Assembly: GCA_033391075.1 (NCBI GenBank)
Contig: JAWPMV010000002.1
Coordinates: 62,001-126,000, forward strand
Source: Bacteroidia bacterium
GTDB lineage: Bacteria; Bacteroidota; Bacteroidia; J057
Direction of reading: 5' to 3'
DNA: 64,000 nucleotides
Numbering within the stretch: the stretch's first letter is position 1; each line of letters starts with the position of its first letter. Positions 41,882-51,600 of this stretch are shown piece after piece. Made by a program: the position numbers and the translations under genes. The notes beneath the pieces were generated by a model. That model saw nothing but the letters and a program-made list of their open reading frames with translations, did no database searches and was not told the origin of the DNA.

Positions 41882-42952
41882 ATGAAAAATTTAATTGTCT
41901 TATCTCTGGTTTTGCTACTAGGTGGGACAGGCATATATAAGGCCCTGGAATCACCTGCAAAAACAGACGAGCTATCTAGTCTAGAGAAGATAAAGGGCGT
42001 TTGCTGGGAGGCGACACGTGACACTACCCAAGCAGATCACATTCAAAGCCTCTCAAAGCATCATGTGAACTGGATATCGCAGACTCCTTTCGGCTGGCAA
42101 GCTGGACATGACAGCCCCGAAATTGCCTTTCATAGCAATCGAGGCATGTGGGGCGAGCGGGATGCAGGTCTGGCACATACAGCCAAGCTGGCTAGAGAAA
42201 AAGGCATCAAAACCTTACTCAAGCCCCATATCTGGCTGACCCGAGCTAATGGGAAGTGGCGCTCGGATATAGAAATGAATAGTCCTCAGGAATGGCAGCA
42301 ATGGTTTGATCAGTATGAGGCCTTTATCTTACATCATGCAAGGCTCGCAGAAACCCATGGTTTTGAAGGGCTTTGCATAGGCACAGAACTTTATATTGCA
42401 TCTTCACAGCATGAGAATGAATGGAGGCAGATTATAGCCAACATCCGAAAAGTGTATTCCGGAAAGCTCACCTATGCAGCCAATTTTTACAAGGAATATG
42501 AAGAAATTAAGTTTTGGGATGCCCTGGACTTTATTGGTTTGCAGGCCTACTTTCCTCTTACAAATAAGGAAAATCCTTCTTTAAAAGAACTGAAAAAGGG
42601 CTGGACGCCTCATTATCGCAGCCTCAAACAATTGCATACCAAGTGGCAAAAACCCATAGTATTTACAGAAATTGGATACCGGAGTAGCAAAGATGCTGCA
42701 ATAAAGCCCTGGGAGTGGGAAAAACGTGGCGAAGTAGCTGAAACAGAAATTTCTACGGAGACACAAGCAAAATGCTACCAAGCTATGTTTGAAAGTTTCT
42801 GGAAGGAAGAGTGGCTGGCTGGTGTCTTTCTGTGGAAATGGACGCCTGAAAACTATGCAACTCAAACAGGACGAGAGAGAAGATCTTCCCCCCTTAGTTT
42901 TACACCCAAGGCAGAGGGTCTGAAAGTCATTGAAAGTTGGTATGGTAGATGA
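41882..42952 (+). CDS. GH113-like glycoside hydrolase (GTA TIM-barrel type)
   Basis: The protein is 356 residues from the ATG at 41882, with an N-terminal membrane anchor or signal (NLIVLSLVLLLGGTGIY). The TIM barrel carries both expected glutamates: acid/base in GLCIGTELYIASS near residue 165 and nucleophile in KPIVFTEIGYRSS near residue 260. This fits GH113, whose characterised members are beta-mannanases, although related barrels of unknown specificity exist. The stop overlaps the next start (ATGA), so the genes are co-translated. Confidence 0.78.
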   Translation: MKNLIVLSLVLLLGGTGIYKALESPAKTDELSSLEKIKGVCWEATRDTTQADHIQSLSKHHVNWISQTPFGWQAGHDSPEIAFHSNRGMWGERDAGLAHTAKLAREKGIKTLLKPHIWLTRANGKWRSDIEMNSPQEWQQWFDQYEAFILHHARLAETHGFEGLCIGTELYIASSQHENEWRQIIANIRKVYSGKLTYAANFYKEYEEIKFWDALDFIGLQAYFPLTNKENPSLKELKKGWTPHYRSLKQLHTKWQKPIVFTEIGYRSSKDAAIKPWEWEKRGEVAETEISTETQAKCYQAMFESFWKEEWLAGVFLWKWTPENYATQTGRERRSSPLSFTPKAEGLKVIESWYGR

Positions 42953-43386
42953 ATTTGAAAATTGTCATGCATAAATATTTACTTGCCATATTTCTGTTTA
43001 GCCTTTTCGGTTCAGTTGCCGAATTATTTCTGCTGGAACATACAGAAGGATTCTGGCAGCAAGTCCCCATCATACTTATGCCCGTAAGCCTTGTTGTGCT
43101 TGTTTGGTATTACCTTGATGACCGTAAGCTAAGTCGAAGATCATTCCAATTAGTCATGGGGCTATTTATTATTTCTGGCTTTGCAGGAATAGGCTTGCAT
43201 TACAATGGAAATCTTGAATTTGAACTCGAAATGTATCCTTCTATGGAAGGTTGGGAACTCATCTGGAAAACCCTGAAAGGAGCAACACCCGTTCTCGCAC
43301 CGGGGATGATGACTGCCCTGGGTTTATTAGGATTGCTGTACACCTTAAAAGATCATGATATAGAAATTAACCCTAATCCAAATTAA
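42949..43386 (+). CDS. Small four-helix membrane protein, unknown function
   Basis: The protein is 145 residues with four hydrophobic segments, at about 10-28 (LLAIFLFSLFGSVAELFLL), 38-56, 65-84 and 112-132. The C-terminus is polar. I recognise no family. The start overlaps the stop of the GH113-like gene by four bases, and the helix-hairpin-helix gene begins 2 bp after its stop, so it sits tightly inside an operon. An integral inner-membrane location is clear from composition. Confidence 0.75.
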   Translation: MNLKIVMHKYLLAIFLFSLFGSVAELFLLEHTEGFWQQVPIILMPVSLVVLVWYYLDDRKLSRRSFQLVMGLFIISGFAGIGLHYNGNLEFELEMYPSMEGWELIWKTLKGATPVLAPGMMTALGLLGLLYTLKDHDIEINPNPN

Positions 43387-43388
43387 AT

Positions 43389-44030
43389 ATGAAGAAATTT
43401 GTTCAAACAAAAATAGCCGGTATTCTGGCATGCATTTTAATATTTTCTATGCATACGCATGCACAAGTTGGAAAAAATAATGGCGTATTAAACCCCAATC
43501 GTGCAAGTGAAAAAGAACTGCTCGCCTTGCCACATATGAATCAAGAAATTGTGGATGGAATCATAGATAAAAGACCTTTTTTGAGTATTTCAGCACTCAA
43601 TAGCTACCTAAGTCCCTACTTTTCTGAAGCCCAACGAAAAGAGTTTTATGTAACATGTTTTGTTCCGATAAATTTGAATACGGCCACCAGAGAAGAGATT
43701 CTCCTGGTACCCGGTATGGGCAACAGAATGGCCCACGAATTTGAAGAATACAGACCCTATGTGAAACTGGCTCAGTTCCGCCGTGAGATCGGCAAATATG
43801 TAGATGATGATGAAGTTGCCCGCTTCGAGCAATTTATTTTTGTTCCCATTGACCTCAATACGGCCAGCAAGGAAGATATTTTGAGTATTCCAGGCGTAGG
43901 TGAGCGTATGTTACATGAATTTGAAGAATATCGCCCCTATAAAAACATGGATCACTGGAGACGCGAGATTGGCAAATATGTAGATGATGACGAATTAAAT
44001 AGGTTAGAGCGATACGTTAAATTGGATTAA
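43389..44030 (+). CDS. Exported helix-hairpin-helix repeat protein (ComEA-like)
   Basis: The protein is 213 residues with a signal peptide ending SMHTHAQ. Three helix-hairpin-helix units follow: LNPNRASEKELLALPHM, INLNTATREEILLVPGMG and IDLNTASKEDILSIPGVG. The last two are near-duplicates, each with a FEEYRPY and REIGKYVDDDE tail. ComEA-type proteins bind DNA in the periplasm during uptake, but here no competence gene is nearby, and the repeated EYRPY/GKYVDDDE tails are unlike ComEA. The helix-hairpin-helix fold is confident, the ligand unknown. Confidence 0.82.
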   Translation: MKKFVQTKIAGILACILIFSMHTHAQVGKNNGVLNPNRASEKELLALPHMNQEIVDGIIDKRPFLSISALNSYLSPYFSEAQRKEFYVTCFVPINLNTATREEILLVPGMGNRMAHEFEEYRPYVKLAQFRREIGKYVDDDEVARFEQFIFVPIDLNTASKEDILSIPGVGERMLHEFEEYRPYKNMDHWRREIGKYVDDDELNRLERYVKLD

Positions 44031-44066
44031 CTAAATCCTAATGTTTTATTTATAAAATTTCTAAAC

Positions 44067-44660
44067 ATGACAAAATTGAAAAATGTAGCCTTACTTATAG
44101 TATTTGCATTAAGTAGCCTACAACTATTGCCAGCCCAAACTAAATGGACAGTGGACAAAAGTCACACAGATATCCGCTTTACTGCGGTACATTATCTAAT
44201 CAGCGAAGTCGATGGGGAGTTCAAAGAATTTGAAGGATCTGTAACTACGAATTCAGAGGATTTTACCGGTGCCGAGGTTGAATTTGTTGCAAATGTCGCT
44301 TCAATAAATACCGATAATGAAAGGAGAGATAATCACCTCAAATCCGATGATTTTTTTAATGCGGAAAAATATCCGGAACTAAAATTCAAAGGAAAAATTC
44401 AAAAGGAAGGGGATAAATACCACCTGGTTGGAGATTTTACTATGCGAGATGTCACCAAGCCTATCAAGTTTGATGTAAAGTATAACGGATCCGTTGATCT
44501 TGGAGAAAGAGGTAAAAAGGCCGGATTTAAAATTACAGGAGTCGTTGATAGGTTCGAATACGGAATACAGTTTAACAGAGCCTTAGAAACTGGCGGTCTT
44601 GTAGTAAGTCAGGAGATTCAGATTACTTGTAATGTAGAGATGAATCTGTCGAAAGGATAG
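44067..44660 (+). CDS. YceI-family periplasmic protein
   Basis: The protein is 197 residues with a signal peptide ending near LLPAQ. The body follows the YceI lipocalin-like pattern: WTVDKSHTDIRFTAVHYLIS, an internal DNERRDNHLKSDDFFNAEKYP, and late GDFTMRDVTKPIKFDV. YceI proteins bind long polyisoprenoid or similar lipophilic ligands. It is the last gene before a clear terminator hairpin, so it closes the transcription unit that begins with the outer-membrane protein. Confidence 0.93.
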   Translation: MTKLKNVALLIVFALSSLQLLPAQTKWTVDKSHTDIRFTAVHYLISEVDGEFKEFEGSVTTNSEDFTGAEVEFVANVASINTDNERRDNHLKSDDFFNAEKYPELKFKGKIQKEGDKYHLVGDFTMRDVTKPIKFDVKYNGSVDLGERGKKAGFKITGVVDRFEYGIQFNRALETGGLVVSQEIQITCNVEMNLSKG

Positions 44661-44677
44661 AATCTCCAGAGAGTAAC

Positions 44678-44716
44678 TGGCGTACTGAAAGGTCACTAAG
44701 ATTTCTCAGTACGCCA
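44678..44716 (+). terminator. Rho-independent terminator after the YceI gene
   Basis: Eleven-base perfect arms (TGGCGTACTGA and TCAGTACGCCA) enclose a 17-base loop, followed by CTTTTG. The hairpin lies 17 bp past the YceI stop and marks the end of the 39-44.7 kb operon. Confidence 0.75.
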
Positions 44717-44781
44717 CTTTTGCACATAATTGGGATTGATTCGTAAAGAGCAGAATCGATAAATATTTAGAGAATTTAAGC

Positions 44782-46101
44782 ATGAAGAAAATAATATGTA
44801 CTACCTGGATCGCCATGATATTGTGTATGATCCATCCTCTATTCACCTATGCTACCAATGATCTAATCATTACCGAAAATGGAGGAACCTATACTGCTGT
44901 AATTGAAGGTTTTGACTGGGGACCAGCGGTCAATAAAGTCATCCTTTCTCTGGATGAGCCAGTAAATTCTGTGGATTGGAAGGATTTTACAGTTTTTGCA
45001 GAGCGGAAAACCGATTGTGTCACACTACCTACTGATCAGGCATCTGGCAATCGCAGGGTCATACATGCCTATGTATCGGATGCAAAGGGAACCAAGGCAA
45101 TTGAAGATAAATATATAAGCCTCGTACTGGCAGTAGCTCCTAATATGCCCCTAAGCTCTCCTATTCAGTATGCTCGAAATGAAAAGTGCAGTGGTAATAA
45201 CTGGATCGATTACAAAATGACCATTTCAGCAAAATCCAGCGGGAAGGTTTGGAATAAGGAAAGAGATCGAATAATTCCCCTGATCGATCGCTTTGATCTA
45301 AGTGGCAAATACAAACATAAGGAAACCCAATCCTTGTCCTATGCATCCTATGTCCCAGATTCACCTAAAGAAAAAATGCCGTTGATTATCTGGTTACATG
45401 GCGGTGGCGAGGGAGGAACCGATCCCTCTATTCCATTGATCGCCAATCGCGCAGCCAACTACGCTTCGGACGAAATACAAGTACTTTTGGGAGGTGCTTA
45501 TGTATTGGTGCCTCAAAGCCCCACCTACTGGATGGATAATGGTATTGGAGGAATGACTACGGGCAAAGAGAATGACATGTACAATGAAGCTTTAATGGCG
45601 CTCATCAGGGATTATATGATTAAAAACCCGAATATTGACCAAAATCGAATCTATCTCGGTGGTTGCTCCAACGGAGGATATATGACATTAAAACTCCTTC
45701 TGCTTTATCCGGATTTCTTTGCAGCAGCTTTCCCAAGTGCCCTGGCCTATCAGTCTGAATATATCTCTGACAAACAAATTGAAAGCATCAAACATGTACC
45801 CATTTGGTTTGTGCATGCCAAAGATGATTCCGTAACAGTTGCCAAAAACTCAGTAGTTCCTCTTTACAAACGCCTGATAGCTGCTGGGGCAAAAAATGTA
45901 CATTTTTCCTTTTATGACCATGTGGTAGACATCACTGGCTTTTTCGGAGGAGAAAATTTTCATTACAATGGCCACTGGTCATGGATATACTCACATGCCA
46001 ATAAGTGCCAACGGGATTATAATGGTATGCCCGTGAAGTTGAACGGAAGGCCCGTTACAATTATGGAGTGGATAGCGGCCCAACGTTTATCGAAAAATTA
46101 A
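44782..46101 (+). CDS. Secreted alpha/beta hydrolase (prolyl oligopeptidase/PHB depolymerase-like)
   Basis: The protein is 439 residues with a signal peptide ending HPLFTYA. An N-terminal beta-sandwich of about 140 residues precedes an alpha/beta hydrolase core. The oxyanion segment is IIWLHGGGEGG, the nucleophile Ser lies in YLGGCSNGGYM, and the acid is in FVHAKDDSVTV. The His is probably in HYNGHWSWIY near residue 400. The elbow GCSNGG resembles feruloyl-esterase and PHB-depolymerase types. It has its own promoter region after a terminator. Esterase activity is inferred. Confidence 0.83.
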   Translation: MKKIICTTWIAMILCMIHPLFTYATNDLIITENGGTYTAVIEGFDWGPAVNKVILSLDEPVNSVDWKDFTVFAERKTDCVTLPTDQASGNRRVIHAYVSDAKGTKAIEDKYISLVLAVAPNMPLSSPIQYARNEKCSGNNWIDYKMTISAKSSGKVWNKERDRIIPLIDRFDLSGKYKHKETQSLSYASYVPDSPKEKMPLIIWLHGGGEGGTDPSIPLIANRAANYASDEIQVLLGGAYVLVPQSPTYWMDNGIGGMTTGKENDMYNEALMALIRDYMIKNPNIDQNRIYLGGCSNGGYMTLKLLLLYPDFFAAAFPSALAYQSEYISDKQIESIKHVPIWFVHAKDDSVTVAKNSVVPLYKRLIAAGAKNVHFSFYDHVVDITGFFGGENFHYNGHWSWIYSHANKCQRDYNGMPVKLNGRPVTIMEWIAAQRLSKN

Positions 46102-46171
46102 CTCAACTTTTGGTCTCGAAATCTACAACAAAATAAATATGAAATTATGCGAACGCTTAGATAACTCTTTT

Positions 46172-48508
46172 TCAATTCAACACCTTATTTTCAAGGAATT
46201 TCTCTGTCCTATCATCCTTAATGACCCCCTTCCAGTTCAATCCAAAGCCAAAATCATACACATTCCCTTCTGAATCCTGATAAAGGTCCAGATCAAACGG
46301 TACATCCTCAGCCTGTTTTTCGACGCTTGCCATATTTGCGGGCATTTGCATGGGTAACAAAGCGGAGGGTTCTGCTTTGCCGGAAATGATATCAAACAGT
46401 GCCTGGTCCTGAACCCCGAAGTTGACCAGAATGGCTGCTGCATATTTTTCAATTTCGGAAAAAACCATAGGATTGCCGGTGTTGACAGATACAATGACAG
46501 GTTTGCCCTTCATGAGGGCCTTGGTTTGGGCTACCAGTTCCGCATCCGTTTTATTGGCCGTTTGGGTGCTTTTGTTTTTGTAGGAACGGTTGGTGAAATC
46601 CTCAAGTGGGTCGCCACCGGCTATACTCACGGCTCTGGCTTCTGTAGCCCTATAATCCCCATATTGCAAGCTAATGGGAATATACCCATTCCCGCCTTTT
46701 GCCAGCTCAGCTTTGTCATAGCCAATAGTAGCGTCTGGATTTTCAATGAAAACCAATGCCACATCCGCCTCTCCGGGCTTATCCGTTACATGATAATATT
46801 TTTTAACCAAATCCAGATTTACCGGATAATCGCTGGAAGCAGGCGTCTCCATACCCAAAAAATTTCGGCTCGCAGGTACGTATCTTTTCGGTACATAGAC
46901 CGTCATTTTCTTTGCAAGGGGCAAAACCTCTCCCTGATTTTTGAGCAAGACTATAGATTTAAGTTGAGCCTCATATCCAGCCTTCATAAATTCTGGATTG
47001 CCAACTGTGGCTTTGGTTTCCGGTATGTCGAGGTAAGGATTTTCAAAGACCCCCACCCTAAATATGTTTTTGAGCAAACGGACTGCAGATTGTTCCATAC
47101 GCGCCCGCATCTGATCTTCTCCCATTTCGGCTACCCCTTTTTCATAGGCATCGATGATCGGTTGGGCCTCGTTGTTTCCTCCAAACTGGTCAACTCCAGC
47201 CATAAGGAGTTTGTAGTGCCTGTCGACGACTGAAAGGGTTTCAGCTCCCCAGCTATGTCCATCAATGAAAACATCCATAGCATTATGGTCGCTGGTAACG
47301 CCCCAATCGGTACAAACTACACCCTCATATCCATATTTCTCACGTAACAAATCGGTGATTAAGTATTTGTTATAGGCATTGCCTACATTCTCACCATACT
47401 TTTTGTCCTGATTCCATGAAATGGTGTAGTAGGGCATGATAGCGGAAGCAATTTTTGTTTTTCCCTTCAATTTGAAAGCTCCTTCTGTAAAAGGGATCAG
47501 GTGTGTATCAAAATTATTGCCGGGATAAACCGCATATTTTCCAGAGCCGTAATGGGCATCCCTTCCGCCTTCTCCCGAGCCACCACCCGGCCAGTGTTTG
47601 ACCATGGCATTTACGCTATGGAATCCCCAGCCACTGGCAAGTTCCTGGCTTCCTTCAGAAGTCTGAAACCCGTCGCAATAGGCTTGTGCCATCGCAGCAG
47701 ACAAGTTTGGGCTCTCGCCAAATGTACCGCTGAAGCGCATCCATCGGGGCTCAGTTGCGATGTCTATCTGAGGCGAAAGGGCAGTCGTGATACCCAATCC
47801 ACGGTATTCTTTGGAGGCGATATCTCCAAATTTTTCTACCAGATCGGGATCAAAGGTCGCCGCCATGCCCAAAGTACTGGGCCACATGGATATTTCACCT
47901 CCTGCGGCAGCATCGTATTCTGCTCGTGCCTGTGTGCCATGTCGAGGGTCAGAGCTATTGTTGGCAGGGATGCCTTTACCCAGACTTTCGCAAAAACTTT
48001 GTAGCTTATTGTTCCATTTAGCAGCTATCTCCGGACTTTTGACTGTCGTGAGCAAGACATGACGCAGATGATCTTCTTCTAAAAACTTTTTTTGCTGATC
48101 GGTCAAATTGCTAGGGTCTGTCTCTCCTTCTGTATAGGGTTTTCCGTCATAGGTTCCGGCAAAATAACCTCTCGATCGGGCAGGAATGGATTGATGGGAA
48201 GAGTAGAGCATCAGACCCGCTATTTCTTCTATGCTTAATTGAGAGGCGAGATTTTGAGCACGCTCCTCAAATGTCAAGCGCCAATCTTCGTAGGGATCAA
48301 GTTGGTCGTTTTTATTCAAATCCTTGAAAGCCAGACGGTCAACGATTAAGAGGCTTACCCCTGATGTGGGCTTATATCCCAGGGTGGGGCCGCCTTCATT
48401 TTTAACCAAATGAAAACCTTCTTTTTCTGTCTCAGTCCATTTAGGTCCGCAAGACGATAAGGCCATGAGCATGCAAAATAAACTTAGAATAGGGGCTGAG
48501 GCTTTCAT
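46172..48508 (-). CDS. GH3-family glycoside hydrolase lipoprotein (beta-glucosidase-like)
   Basis: The protein is 778 residues with a lipobox (LMALSSC). The N-terminal TIM barrel covers about residues 80-480 and has the substrate motif HWPGGGSGEGGRDAHYGSG. The nucleophile Asp lies in GVVCTDWGVTSD. The C-terminal alpha/beta sandwich starts near 520 (SIVLLKNQGEVLPL), and the chain ends with a fibronectin-like segment. Members remove terminal beta-linked glucose, xylose or related sugars. It lies 160 bp downstream of the GH106-like gene on the same strand, so the two may act in sequence on a rhamnosyl-glucoside substrate. Confidence 0.93.
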   Translation of the reverse strand: MKASAPILSLFCMLMALSSCGPKWTETEKEGFHLVKNEGGPTLGYKPTSGVSLLIVDRLAFKDLNKNDQLDPYEDWRLTFEERAQNLASQLSIEEIAGLMLYSSHQSIPARSRGYFAGTYDGKPYTEGETDPSNLTDQQKKFLEEDHLRHVLLTTVKSPEIAAKWNNKLQSFCESLGKGIPANNSSDPRHGTQARAEYDAAAGGEISMWPSTLGMAATFDPDLVEKFGDIASKEYRGLGITTALSPQIDIATEPRWMRFSGTFGESPNLSAAMAQAYCDGFQTSEGSQELASGWGFHSVNAMVKHWPGGGSGEGGRDAHYGSGKYAVYPGNNFDTHLIPFTEGAFKLKGKTKIASAIMPYYTISWNQDKKYGENVGNAYNKYLITDLLREKYGYEGVVCTDWGVTSDHNAMDVFIDGHSWGAETLSVVDRHYKLLMAGVDQFGGNNEAQPIIDAYEKGVAEMGEDQMRARMEQSAVRLLKNIFRVGVFENPYLDIPETKATVGNPEFMKAGYEAQLKSIVLLKNQGEVLPLAKKMTVYVPKRYVPASRNFLGMETPASSDYPVNLDLVKKYYHVTDKPGEADVALVFIENPDATIGYDKAELAKGGNGYIPISLQYGDYRATEARAVSIAGGDPLEDFTNRSYKNKSTQTANKTDAELVAQTKALMKGKPVIVSVNTGNPMVFSEIEKYAAAILVNFGVQDQALFDIISGKAEPSALLPMQMPANMASVEKQAEDVPFDLDLYQDSEGNVYDFGFGLNWKGVIKDDRTEKFLENKVLN

Positions 48509-48667
48509 TGAAAATTATAATTAATGTGAAAGTTCTTATTGCGCGAAATTAATTAGTCATTGAGTAAATCAAGAAATTGTTCTTTCAACGTCAGGATTTT
48601 TAGGGTGAACTACGGCAGTAATTGAAATTCTGTCTTTTGATAGGGCACAATCCTAAGCTTCTAAATC

Positions 48668-51600
48668 TTAGCGTCTTTCCACTATCTGTATTTCTCCCAA
48701 CAGACCCGAGGGTTGCAATTGTCCATCTGCCTGATAAAAAGGCATAGTCGTAAAAGTAATCTTCTCTTTCACATCAGGTTGTGCATCTCCAATCAGGCGA
48801 TTAACCCATGAGTTAGTAACTTGAATTTCAAGGGTGTTTTGTCCTTTTTTTAAGGTGTTTTTTAAATCAATGCTGTATGGTGTTTTCCAAAGAATTCCCA
48901 AGGATTGCTCATTGACAATGACTTCAGCTATATTTTTGACTTCCCCTAAGTCCAACTCATATTGAGCATTTTCTGAAATCTCGACTATATCAAAAGTGTT
49001 GGAATATATAGCTGTTCCTGAAAAATATTTGATCCCCTTATTTTCGTGGTCAGACCACGATTGTAAGGTTTCAAAAGTAGCTTGTTCAGGTGCCCCTCTT
49101 CCTTTCTGAAATTTGACTGACCAGGGGCCAGTAATTGTTAGAAATTCGACTTGTTCTTTTGTGGGAATAAACAGCTCGTTTTGAGTCGCCTTTTCCGCAA
49201 AAATTATAAAGAAGGCATCCCAGGATTCAAATTCCAGCGGAATGATGGTGCGATTATTTTCGATTTTGTAAGAAACTGCCTTGGTTTCACCAGTTTGCGG
49301 TTGCCATAGTTGTGGCACTTTTCCAGTAATTCTAAAACTAACATCTATGGAACTTGTATTTTCGCTTCGATTATTTAACCAAAATAGATCTATATCTGCT
49401 GTTTGACGATGACGAAAAAGAATCTTATGGCTGGTATTTTTTACATCAACATCTTTGGAAATATGTAATGACTGTAAAGCTGACTCTATTGAACCTTTCC
49501 ATACATTAGGGCTATTCCAAAGCTGGTTGAGGATCCGCTGAAATTCATTTGCATCATCAGAAAGACTGGGCGTTCTCTCAGGTTTTGTTCCTGTTAGTTT
49601 TGCTCCGGCTTGTACCAATGCATTCAGTTTTTTCAGAATAGGTAGCGTCATCTGTTTCGCACTTTCATCCAGTACAATCAATTGATAAGTATTTCCACTT
49701 TTTGCGGTCAATTGGCCATTTTTCATTTCTATAGCTTCTAGCAGGGCAGTTGCATTGACATAATCAAATTCATAACCTGCTGGAATTGGAGGCAAAGATT
49801 CACGGGAAATCCAGGTGATATTGGTATTTTCACCATAGTAATAAAGTATGTCTGCAATATTTTTGCCCTGTTGTAATAAATAGCTACTTCTTGACAGATA
49901 GTCTATCCAGGGCCTCGCTTGTTTTGCCCAAGTTTCCTGCCTGCCAAAATATTGACCAAATGGCCCCAACGAAAAACCAGGCATTTTATCATCCAGCGGT
50001 TGGTGAACGGAGGTGTGAATCACAAAACGATTTAATCCAGAAGCCAATTCCAAATCAGCTGTGCGTTTTAGTCGGGCAGGATGCTCCTGAAAGGGCTTGC
50101 CCACAGAAGTCATAGACTCAGCCGCTACAAAAGCTTTGTTATAAATATTGGCAACAGAAGCGGCCTCCCGAATATCTGCCTCACTCCGAACCTCTTCATC
50201 GGTTCCTCCTGCCAAACTACCAGGAGTCCACATGGCAGACATGGGGACTTCTGCATTGCGTTTGACATCCATTCCATCGGCAAGGAAAATTCGTTTATTT
50301 TCATGAGATTCCGTGTAACGTCCCATCCCGCGTTTATTCAGTTCTTCGCCTATGATATCATAATGATTTTCGACGATCATTTCTCCAATTGTATTTCTAA
50401 AATCCCAGAGAAATTTTTCACTTTTTTCAACACTTTCAACCACTCTACCCGTCAGAACAGGAAGCCAGGGTCTGATATCGTAGCCTTTTCTTTTTTGAAA
50501 TTCTTCTGGAAAATCGTGTGTCCAGGTCATGTGCCCCGCTTCGTAACTATCTAAAATAATAGAGCCCAAGCCTTTTTCGCCTATTTTACCACCCGTTGCA
50601 TCTTCGTATAAATCCAGATAATGATTTATGTATCTTCTGACAGCTTCTTCATCCAGTTTATCTACTTCCAAACCCGTTGCTTCGGGTGATGCTGGATGAT
50701 TTTGTCGCCCTGTGAGAGAATAGCCAAATCTTACGATTACCCAATGGCCCTCAGGAATATCCCAATTCAGACTCCCGTCTGCCTGCATTTTTTCTGTCAA
50801 GTCAATTATTTTATCCTGCTCAATAGCTATTACTTCTTTTGGCAGATAAGTAGGTGAATCTTCTTGCCAGGGGCTAAATCCTGCCTTATCTTCAAACTGG
50901 TTAATACGGTCGGTGGTGTACAAAACAAATTCGGCTACATTTACCCCTTCTGGTTTTGGTTCTCCCACAGGCAATCCAGCCATCGCTAAAAACGGATTGA
51001 ATGCAGGTGGCAAAGTTTCCCAGTTCATACGCCAATATTTAGCGGTGGCAGGCTCAATACTGATTGTAACTTGCGGAACGATTGACCCAGGAACTTTGGT
51101 TATATCTCTATAATTTACTCCGTCGTCGCTGACCTGCAACGCTCTGTTTTCAGGATTACCATTAAATTCAGCTAAAGGAACAGTGGTTATACCTGTTACA
51201 GAAAAAGCCTTAAAAGTATGAGGCGTAGTAAATTCATATTGGATCCATGCATTTTTACCGACCTCTACTGGCGGCAAATATTCGGAATGATGCAGGTCTC
51301 CATCGGTCAATTTTTTCAGGTTAAAATCACCACCACTGGAACTGACTTTTGGGTTTAAATCCTTTAATGTTTTTTCACCATCAGACATCCTGTAGGCAAA
51401 TACCTGAGCATCCTGATAATATTTGGGTTGCTCGCCGACAAAACCACCAAGAACCCCTCCTTCTTCAGTAGTAATATTTTGAAAATGACCGATATTATCT
51501 GCTGGTTGGGGCAATTTGCCTGAATAAGTTTTTCCTCCTTGTACGATCGTTTCCGTCCATACATATTTTTTCATACCATCTTTGGGCTCTACCCAGGGGC

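Noticed and set aside
46526-47233. 235-codon plus-strand open frame opposite the GH3 gene
   Set aside because: It is entirely antisense to a GH3 gene with clear domains and has no recognisable family signature.
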